Origin: Neptunomonas sp.
Lineage (GTDB): Bacteria; Pseudomonadota; Gammaproteobacteria; Pseudomonadales; Balneatricaceae
DNA length: 5,900 nucleotides
Assembly: GCA_004195305.1 (NCBI GenBank)
Contig: SDWN01000011.1
Coordinates: 1-5,900 of the forward strand
Direction: 5' to 3'
Under the pieces are notes generated by a model. The model was not told the DNA's origin. It was given only the letters and a program-made list of their open reading frames with translations, and made no database searches. This document shows, piece after piece, positions 1 to 4,846 of the stretch. The position numbers and the translations under genes are program-made. The stretch's first letter is position 1. Each line of letters opens with the position of its first letter.

Positions 1-887
1 GCCTGGTAGATCGGCACCGTACCGATCGGCACATGGCTATTGCGGATAATCCATTCGCGAGTCTCGTGAATGTTCTTGCCGGTGGAGAGATCCATGATGG
101 TGTCTGACCCCCAGCGGGTGCCCCAGGTCATCTTGGCGACCTCCTCTTCGATCGAGGAGCCTAGCGCCGAGTTGCCAATATTGCCGTTGATCTTGACCAG
201 GAAGTTACGGCCGATGATCATCGGTTCCAGCTCCGGGTGGTTGATGTTCATCGGAATGATGGCCCGGCCGCACGCCACTTCGCTGCGTACGAACTCAGGA
301 GTGATCTCCTTGGGTGTGTTGGCACCAAAGCTCATCCCCGGATGCTGCACGAACGGCTCCGAGCTATCGAGCGCCTCGGATAGCTTCATGTTTTCACGAA
401 TGGCGATATATTCCATCTCGGGAGTGATAATCCCCTGACGTGCATAGTGTAACTGGGTGACGTTGGCACCCGCTTTGGCCCGGCGAGGTTTGCGCTGCAG
501 ATTGAAACGCAGCGACTCAAGCTCGTCCAACGACTCGCGCTGGCGTCCGAATTCAGAAGAGAGCCCCTGCAACAGCTCGGTATCGCTACGCTCTAAAATC
601 CAGTCCTGACGCAGCGGCGCCAGACCTTTGCGCACATCGATAGTCACAGCAGGATCGGTGTAAGGGCCTGACGTATCATAAACCCGCAGTGGTTGGTTTT
701 TTTCGGCACCATCCTTATGCCCAAAGCTCTGCGGGGTATCAGCCAGGGTGATCTCACGCATCGGCACCTGGATATCAGCTCGACTACCTTCGATATACAC
801 TTTGCGGCTGCCGGGAAAGGGTTGCACCGACGCGTTATCAACCAAGGCCGTTTGGCTCAGGAGAGAAGGACTCACACTTTTATTCAT
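1..887 (-). CDS. thiC: Phosphomethylpyrimidine synthase ThiC, N-terminal part (3' end outside window)
   Basis: ThiC is a cytosolic radical-SAM enzyme that rearranges aminoimidazole ribotide into hydroxymethylpyrimidine phosphate, the pyrimidine half of thiamine. Reading the minus strand from the ATG at 885-887 gives 295 complete residues. Family hallmarks seen are QPLRVYDTSGPYTDP (about 65-79), a YARQGIITPEMEYIAIREN stretch (about 148-166), AIIPMNINHPELEPMIIGRN (209-228) followed by KINGNIGNSA, and WGTRWGSDTIMDLSTG (255-270). Bacterial ThiC of this long type usually has about 600-650 residues, so roughly the C-terminal half, with the CX2CX4C iron-sulfur motif, is off the left edge. The segment before residue 60 matches the N-terminal domain of long-form ThiC. 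A modest AGG lies about 7 bases before the ATG. The gene is divergent from the one at 1181. No THI-box is visible in its leader, which is unusual for this gene. Identification is secure; only the regulation is uncertain. Confidence 0.97.
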   Translation of the reverse strand, partial: MNKSVSPSLLSQTALVDNASVQPFPGSRKVYIEGSRADIQVPMREITLADTPQSFGHKDGAEKNQPLRVYDTSGPYTDPAVTIDVRKGLAPLRQDWILERSDTELLQGLSSEFGRQRESLDELESLRFNLQRKPRRAKAGANVTQLHYARQGIITPEMEYIAIRENMKLSEALDSSEPFVQHPGMSFGANTPKEITPEFVRSEVACGRAIIPMNINHPELEPMIIGRNFLVKINGNIGNSALGSSIEEEVAKMTWGTRWGSDTIMDLSTGKNIHETREWIIRNSHVPIGTVPIYQ

Positions 888-1180
888 TATGACCTGCCCA
901 GCGATGACGAAAACATGAATGGAAGCCAACAATAGTCAGTGTTGACTCGCTGCAATAGGGCCAAAATTATGCGGATGAATACGCCAACCCGAACCGCACG
1001 CTACAGCCACTCATCGGTTACCACCCAGTGAAAATGAAAAAGCCACATATACACCCTGCACACACCTCTTTTATCTAGACGTGGCTCCAAGCCTTCCCCG
1101 TGGCTGGCCCTAGAGCCCCCTCCTTTTACCGCCCTATAGTAGATACCATCGCACAGCCCAGAAGATTCAGGAGGAATACG
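888..1180. promoter_or_regulatory. Divergent intergenic region between thiC and the 1181 gene
   Basis: This 293-bp region must hold the promoters of both divergent genes. On the minus strand, CATAAT (plus positions 966-971) resembles a -10 box for thiC, but no good -35 box sits at the right distance. On the plus strand, TATAGT at 1135-1140 is a possible -10 box for the 1181 gene, also without a clear -35. I searched both strands for the TPP riboswitch signature (CTGAGA and the ACCTGA/GGATAATGCCAGCG-type segments) and found none. An in-frame GTG at 1100 could extend the 1181 gene, but it lacks a ribosome site. Confidence 0.4.
1169..1174 (+). promoter_or_regulatory. Shine-Dalgarno site AGGAGG deciding the start at 1181
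   Basis: A perfect AGGAGG lies six bases before the ATG at 1181. This selects that start over the in-frame GTG at 1100, which has no ribosome site and would add an atypical proline- and arginine-rich 27-residue extension. Confidence 0.85.
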
Positions 1181-1879
1181 ATGACTATCATCAACCAGAA
1201 TATCGACATCGTCAGCGCCGAATTAATTGAGCGCTGGAACCTACCACATCCCGCGTTTGCCTCCGGACAGGACCTGCGCAGCAGCGAACGCGGCTTGTTG
1301 CAACTGCTCTATGGCAGCATGGAGCATGCAGCCCGCTACCAGTGGCAGAATGGTGGCCGTACCCTGGTGGATAAGACCTACCTGTCGATCCTGTGGACAG
1401 CACTGGAGCTGCCCCCTCTGAGTATCGGTTTTGAGACCCTGGCGTCGAACCTGGATCGTTTCATCCGCCTGCACCTGACAGAATGCTGGAACGATCTGGA
1501 CCAACTGGATCACGAAGCCCGCCATCAGCTAGCCATTGAACTGGTTGAACGGGCATCAGAACAGCTGTTTGGCAGCCTCCACAACGACAGCTATGCCAGC
1601 AACGTGCTGTTTTTTCTGTGCCCACAACTGCCGGTATTTCCCTATAGCGAAAGCCATCATCTGGCGCTTCAGGCGCAATTCCCGCAACAATCTACCCCGG
1701 GCTATGCCGACTATCATCAGGCCTGTCGCCAGTTACTGGGGCATAACCTGCCGCATATCTGTTCGACGCCAGCGCCGTCAGCCGAGACGACGCTCCCCCA
1801 CCTCAACACCCTGCTGTCTCAAACCGACTGGTGGCCACGCCGGTTATTGGCACAACAGATCAAATCACAGGGCGGCTGA
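1181..1879 (+). CDS. Conserved-looking soluble protein of unknown function, 232 aa
   Basis: I do not recognise this protein. The 232-residue reading frame starts at an ATG with an ideal AGGAGG and ends with TGA just before a strong terminator, so it is very likely expressed as a single-gene transcript. It has no signal peptide or membrane helix, so it should be cytosolic. It appears mostly helical, with many Leu, Gln and His. The middle segment SNVLFFLCPQLPVFPYSESHHLAL (about 140-163) loosely resembles the S-K-x-L-x-F-L-x-P-x-x-x-P-x-x-D motif of several uncharacterised bacterial families. Here the expected Lys is Asn and the Asp is replaced by Ser or Glu, so the likeness may be accidental. 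The tail (about 195-215) is Thr/Pro-rich and probably flexible, ending in a TDWWPRRLL patch. It is divergent from thiC but shows no thiamine-enzyme motif. Existence of the gene is well supported; its role is unknown. Confidence 0.85.
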   Translation: MTIINQNIDIVSAELIERWNLPHPAFASGQDLRSSERGLLQLLYGSMEHAARYQWQNGGRTLVDKTYLSILWTALELPPLSIGFETLASNLDRFIRLHLTECWNDLDQLDHEARHQLAIELVERASEQLFGSLHNDSYASNVLFFLCPQLPVFPYSESHHLALQAQFPQQSTPGYADYHQACRQLLGHNLPHICSTPAPSAETTLPHLNTLLSQTDWWPRRLLAQQIKSQGG

Positions 1880-1934
1880 GCCCCCTGACATTACTAAAAG
1901 GCGCCTTCCCAAGGCGTACCGTTTCCTCATTTTG

Positions 1935-1960
1935 ACAGCACCTCGGTGCTGTTTTTTTTT
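1935..1960 (+). terminator. Intrinsic terminator of the 1181 gene
   Basis: ACAGCAC (1935-1941) pairs perfectly with GTGCTGT (1946-1952) around a CTCG tetraloop, and the last T of the stem begins a run of nine T (1952-1960). It sits 56 bases after the TGA of the 1181 gene. A second hairpin without a T-run, CGCCTT/AAGGCG (1902-1916), lies between them. Confidence 0.9.
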
Positions 1961-2079
1961 GACTGCGCCCCAGCAAACTCGGGTGTACGGCTAATAAATG
2001 AGTTATCACATGGATAGGTAGAAAAAAAAGCAATCATTCACGCCCTGTTCCGCCTGTTTTTATCCTAGATTGAGAACTA

Positions 2080-2087
2080 TATATTAT
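2080..2087 (+). promoter_or_regulatory. Possible promoter -10 region before the structured block
   Basis: The AT-rich TATATTAT offers overlapping -10 hexamers (TATATT, TATTAT). It is followed about 7 bases on by the start of the structured block. The matching -35 region around 2056-2062 is only T-rich, so the promoter assignment is weak. If used, it would give the 2430 gene a leader of about 335 nt. Confidence 0.3.
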
Positions 2088-2093
2088 TAATCC

Positions 2094-2313
2094 GGCGCGT
2101 TAATAAGAGATGCAAGGATGCGTTAACACTGGTCGAAGACCAATGCGAGTCTCTGAAAATCCAGCAGTTCCGCGCAACTGCGGCAGATTTTAGGGGCGAT
2201 GGACAAATAAGCTATGGAACCTATTTGTCCACTAGGTTAATAGCTCTGTAAAGCGGAGGGCAACCCCCACCGTTCCATGGCCGTGAAGGGCGTGATTTCT
2301 GATCACAGTGCCA
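2094..2313 (+). ncRNA. Candidate structured RNA or long 5' leader with possible pseudoknots; no known family
   Basis: This non-coding block carries many nested complementary segments. AGAGA (2106-2110) can pair with TCTCT (2150-2154), enclosing TGGTC-GAA-GACCA (2130-2142). AAAATC/GATTTT (2156-2161, 2186-2191) encloses GCAGTT/AACTGC (2164-2169, 2176-2181). A perfect 10-bp stem, TGGACAAATA/TATTTGTCCA (2200-2209, 2222-2231), has a 12-base loop. Then come CTCTG/CGGAG (2244-2248, 2254-2258) or, alternatively, CGG-GGG/CCC-CCG (2254-2272), and GTGAT/ATCAC (2292-2296, 2302-2306). Loop bases 2210-2215 complement 2240-2245, and 2214-2220 complement 2272-2278, allowing alternative pseudoknots. No intrinsic terminator follows before the gene at 2430, so a cis-acting leader is more likely than a free small RNA, though processing is possible. 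I compared it by eye with TPP, cobalamin, c-di-GMP, SAM, FMN and glycine riboswitches, 6S, tmRNA, RNase P and SRP RNA without a match. Confidence 0.4.
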
Positions 2314-2429
2314 GCTTTCATAGTAAAAACTAAAAACACAACACTTCAGTGTTAGTCGGTGTATTCAGTCGACGTAGTTTCTGCTGAAACGTATGCAAAC
2401 AGACCTGTTTACCCTGAGGATGATACGCA

Positions 2430-2993
2430 ATGAGAATTAACAAGCTGGCCCCTGTTTTACTGGTATCTCTACTCAACCTACCGGCGGCTGGTTTCGCCAG
2501 CAAACTCAACTGCTCCAACTATCAAGGCACTCTGACCCTGACCCCTGACCCGATGTGTGAGATAACCATGCTAAATACCAGGCCTAAGTGGTTTCCGGAC
2601 GTGACCTTTTTAGCCGAGCTGGGGCATCCTTATAGCTGTTTTGTCGGCACGATCGAAGGAACGTTAGGCAAGGAGGTGATGTCAGGACGGTCGATGTCCG
2701 GCCAGACAGCCCATGCCTATCCGGCGAATGCTTATAGCGAGCAACAGATATTTACGGCCGTTACCATGGTGCAAACCCGCAACGCACAGGGCATGCCATT
2801 GGGGCGGCTGTACTTCAGTGATTTTGGGCTGATAAATCTTGCGGATGGCATTGCCCATGAGCAACTGGTAATTCTGGGCGGAACCCGGCGGTTTAGGGGC
2901 GCACGAGGGGTACTGACGGTCGCAGGCAATGAGTTCATCGGCGCGCCGATCACCGGCCAAGTCTGTGTAAAGATAGAGGAGGATGAAATGTAA
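2430..2993 (+). CDS. Small secreted protein, possibly allene-oxide-cyclase/dirigent-like barrel
   Basis: This 187-residue protein begins with a classical signal peptide: MRINK, then a hydrophobic core of about 8-20 and a probable cleavage after GFA (residue 23). The mature protein of about 164 residues should be periplasmic or extracellular. It has four cysteines (28, 43, 70, 179), able to form two disulfides if exported. The body alternates short beta-prone stretches and glycine turns. The segment VILGGTRRFRGARGVLTVAGNEF (about 147-169) resembles the GGTGRFxGARG signature of allene-oxide-cyclase/dirigent-type barrels; this is an inference from one motif, and enzymatic activity should not be assumed. 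GAGGA at 2416-2420, nine bases before the ATG, supports the start. The tail KIEEDEM is acidic. The gene stands alone, downstream of the structured block, and ends 190 bp from the converging transporter gene. Gene reality is well supported, function uncertain. Confidence 0.8.
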   Translation: MRINKLAPVLLVSLLNLPAAGFASKLNCSNYQGTLTLTPDPMCEITMLNTRPKWFPDVTFLAELGHPYSCFVGTIEGTLGKEVMSGRSMSGQTAHAYPANAYSEQQIFTAVTMVQTRNAQGMPLGRLYFSDFGLINLADGIAHEQLVILGGTRRFRGARGVLTVAGNEFIGAPITGQVCVKIEEDEM

Positions 2994-3183
2994 CCCTCTC
3001 GAGGCACGGTCCAAGACGAGCCCGTTTCAGCACTTCGGCTGCGGCATCGCAATGGCGTCGAAGCGCCTGCGGCGGGTTTCGATTTTAATTCGTCCCTCCT
3101 CCTCGCGCCAAGCGCGGCACCGCACTGGTATTAACGTCCGTACACCCACATCTGTCACGGCGCGGGCCACGTCTCCTCGGAGT

Positions 3184-4092
3184 TCAGTCTGTATCACGCG
3201 GTGCAGGCGCCTTCAACTTAGCACTTCCGCATACATTGATTAAAGCCCCGACCATGATCAGGCTCCCGCCAACCCAGGTCCACGTGGATGGAATTTCATT
3301 AAAGCAGATCCAGCCAAGTATGATTGAAAAAATCACCTGCACATAAGAATAGGCTGTCGCTTTACTAGCCACCTCTATCTGCATCGCTTTAGTGAGACCG
3401 ACCTGACCTAACTGGGTAAAAATTCCGACCAGTAGCAACAAAATTAACGCGTCGCTATCGGGCATCACAAAGCTATCCCCCAGCAGAACAACCGATATTG
3501 GCAACGCGATCATCGGAAAGTAGAAGATAATGACCGAGCTATCTTCGCTCTGACTCAGGCGCCTCACAATCACATAAGCAACCGCACTGCCACAAGCTCC
3601 GATTAACGCGGCAACAACACTGAGCCCGGGTAGCTCGGGTGCCTGTCCATAGATCAGGTCAGGTTTGAGCATGACAGCCAGCCCGGCAATACAAAAAAGA
3701 ATACAGATGATGGTGGATTGCTGGATGCGCTCTTTGAGAAAAATCAACGCCAGGATAGCGGTAAATACCGGATGAAGGTATTGAAGTATGGTCGCCTCTG
3801 CTAAGGGTAACGTGGTGACTGCAAAATAGACGCACCCGAGTGCGATAGCACCGACCAGGCCTCGTGCCACCAGCAACGGCTGGTTATTTCCCCATACCGA
3901 TATTTTTTTCCTTTTAATGTCTATGTAGCTAATCAGCAACGATACTATAGCTCTGGCTGCAACAATCTCAAGCACAGGAATGCCATCAGCACTGACCAAT
4001 TTAACGCAGGTTGCCATCAACGCAAAACCAAGCGCGGACAGCATCATATAGCGCACGCCAAGCGGAAAAATAACTTTAATAGTAGAGAGCAT
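3184..4092 (-). CDS. EamA/DMT-family inner-membrane transporter
   Basis: This 302-residue protein has the ten-helix layout of the drug/metabolite transporter superfamily, made of two repeated EamA domains (about 15-142 and 155-288). Helices can be seen near 16-35, 40-58, 74-92, 98-119, 126-143, 155-177, 186-206, 214-234, 247-266 and 270-290. Typical EamA signatures are PLAEATILQYLHPVFTAILA followed by FLKERI at the end of domain 1 (96-123), and the matching ATAYSYVQVIFSIILGWICFNEIPS in domain 2 (246-269). Family members move amino acids, purines, S-adenosylmethionine or other small metabolites across the inner membrane; the substrate cannot be read from sequence. The length is normal and the frame intact. 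No clear ribosome site precedes the ATG at 4090-4092, so a start at one of the two Met codons at residues 16-17, just before helix 1, is possible. The gene converges on the 2430 gene and is divergent from the one at 4847. Confidence 0.92.
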   Translation of the reverse strand: MLSTIKVIFPLGVRYMMLSALGFALMATCVKLVSADGIPVLEIVAARAIVSLLISYIDIKRKKISVWGNNQPLLVARGLVGAIALGCVYFAVTTLPLAEATILQYLHPVFTAILALIFLKERIQQSTIICILFCIAGLAVMLKPDLIYGQAPELPGLSVVAALIGACGSAVAYVIVRRLSQSEDSSVIIFYFPMIALPISVVLLGDSFVMPDSDALILLLLVGIFTQLGQVGLTKAMQIEVASKATAYSYVQVIFSIILGWICFNEIPSTWTWVGGSLIMVGALINVCGSAKLKAPAPRDTD

Positions 4093-4258
4093 GTTTATAC
4101 TTGATTAACGGATGGCCGCGGCTCGCGATCACCCTGTGCGGTTGAAAGAAAGGCGTGATTGTCCTGTAGTTTTTACTTTAGAGCCAGTGAAAACACTGCG
4201 GCTCGGACCGATGCTTTTTAGAGGGCATAACACCGTGACTGGAACGGCGAACCTGCCC

Positions 4259-4287
4259 GAAAAAGCAAAGGCTCCCTGCGGGGCCTT
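4259..4287 (-). terminator. Terminator-like hairpin on the minus strand without an obvious gene
   Basis: Read on the minus strand, AAGGC-CCC pairs with GGG-GCCTT around a GCA loop (plus 4268-4287, one bulged base at 4273). It is followed by TTTGCTTTTT (plus 4260-4269, overlapping the stem foot). This has the shape of an intrinsic terminator, but no minus-strand gene is visible between it and 4846. It could end a small RNA, or stop transcription from the right before it reaches the transporter gene. Confidence 0.4.
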
Positions 4288-4393
4288 GAGTGCCTATGGC
4301 AGACCGGACATCTTTAGCCTGGATGTGGATCGCAGTAAAAAACCACCGATTCATTTCTCAGACTCCCTCGCCTCTGTTGACGAACCCTAAAAC

Positions 4394-4414
4394 GCTATAG
4401 GGCTATAGGGCTAT
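4394..4414. repeat. Short tandem repeat, 8-bp unit GCTATAGG, 2.6 copies
   Basis: The unit GCTATAGG occurs twice in full (4394-4401, 4402-4409), followed by a partial GCTAT. It is perfect but short. It may be a slippage product; on the minus strand it also supplies TATAGC hexamers that could act as a -10 box. Confidence 0.7.
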
Positions 4415-4502
4415 CAAATATCAGACTTAAATCTTGGTTTCGAGTCCATCGAACTTAACGCCCTACTCAACAATGGTTTCAGGGCCCAGGCCTGACTTGT
4501 GG

Positions 4503-4516
4503 GACCATATATGGTC
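4503..4516. promoter_or_regulatory. Perfect 14-bp palindrome, candidate operator
   Basis: GACCATATATGGTC is its own reverse complement over all 14 bases. Such a gapless palindrome in non-coding DNA is a plausible site for a dimeric repressor (for example MarR- or TetR-type), but it lies about 330 bp from the gene at 4847 and 410 bp from the transporter start. No regulator gene is in the window. Confidence 0.3.
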
Positions 4517-4718
4517 TAAACCGGTCATTTTTCCTTGCATGAGAAACACCCTCCCAGTTAGCAATTGCTGCATAGACTGTTCTGTAGCATTATCATTTTT
4601 GCCAATTGATCTGTTGTTTTAGGCCATTGAGAGAGGCCCGTTCAAGCTGGATACTCAATGACCTGAGCGCATGCTTTTTTCGACATCCGGTAGTGCCTGA
4701 CCAAAAAAAACAATTATC

Positions 4719-4744
4719 TCCTGAGGGTATCCCCCGTGTCAGGA
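4719..4744. promoter_or_regulatory. Inverted repeat upstream of the feruloyl-CoA synthase gene
   Basis: TCCTGA (4719-4724) and TCAGGA (4739-4744) form perfect arms about 100 bp before the start at 4847, around a GGGTATCCC-containing centre. The position suits an operator or activator site, since feruloyl-CoA synthase genes are commonly induced by hydroxycinnamates through MarR-type regulators. The assignment is speculative. Confidence 0.25.
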
Positions 4745-4846
4745 CTGTTGCCGTCTAGGCTGGATCGTTTGATTTTTAGACAGCAGGTGGCTTGTGTTTC
4801 ATGCCAAGTAATAATAAAAACAAGATGATATAGAGAGGTCGGGTTA

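Larger units (their letters stand above)
4093..4846. other. Long intergenic region without a convincing gene
   Basis: These 754 bp lie between the divergent transporter and feruloyl-CoA synthase genes. Two open frames of 92 and 62 codons on the plus strand lack ribosome sites and protein-like composition, so I do not call them. The region is richer in A/T runs towards the right. Besides the elements listed separately, an inverted repeat CATTGAG/CTCAATG lies at 4625-4631 and 4654-4660. The length exceeds what two promoters need, so a small RNA, an unannotated regulator site or decayed coding DNA is possible. Confidence 0.6.

Noticed and set aside
2094..2313. Cobalamin riboswitch (local likeness such as GAAAATCC followed by GCAGTTCCGCGCAACTG, and CTGTAAAGCGGAG)
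   Set aside because: The pieces are separated by about 80 bases, the conserved GGGAA-type element is missing, and no B12 box is present at the 3' end. The likeness looks accidental.
3059..3090. Terminator of the secreted-protein gene (CGAA-CGCC/GGCG-TTCG followed by ATTTTAATT)
   Set aside because: The stem has mismatches and an internal loop, and the T tract is short and interrupted, so it is too weak to call.
1981..3147. Ten-base inverted repeat GGGTGTACGG (1981-1990) and CCGTACACCC (3138-3147) flanking the structured block and secreted-protein gene, as ends of a mobile element
   Set aside because: A 10-bp match is expected several times by chance in 5.9 kb, the repeat does not extend further, no target-site duplication is visible, and there is no transposase.
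2983..3243. 86-codon plus-strand frame rich in Arg and Ser, overlapping the ends of two genes
   Set aside because: It overlaps the 3' end of the transporter gene on the other strand, has no ribosome site for a separate gene, and looks like an antisense shadow.
4431..4460. tRNA T-arm-like GGTTTCGAGTCC
   Set aside because: There is no acceptor stem, anticodon arm or CCA end around it, so no tRNA or tRNA-fragment attachment site can be supported.
4112..4622. Plus-strand open frames of 92 codons (4112-4390) and 62 codons (4434-4622)
   Set aside because: They have no ribosome site, no recognisable motif, and a composition typical of random translation.
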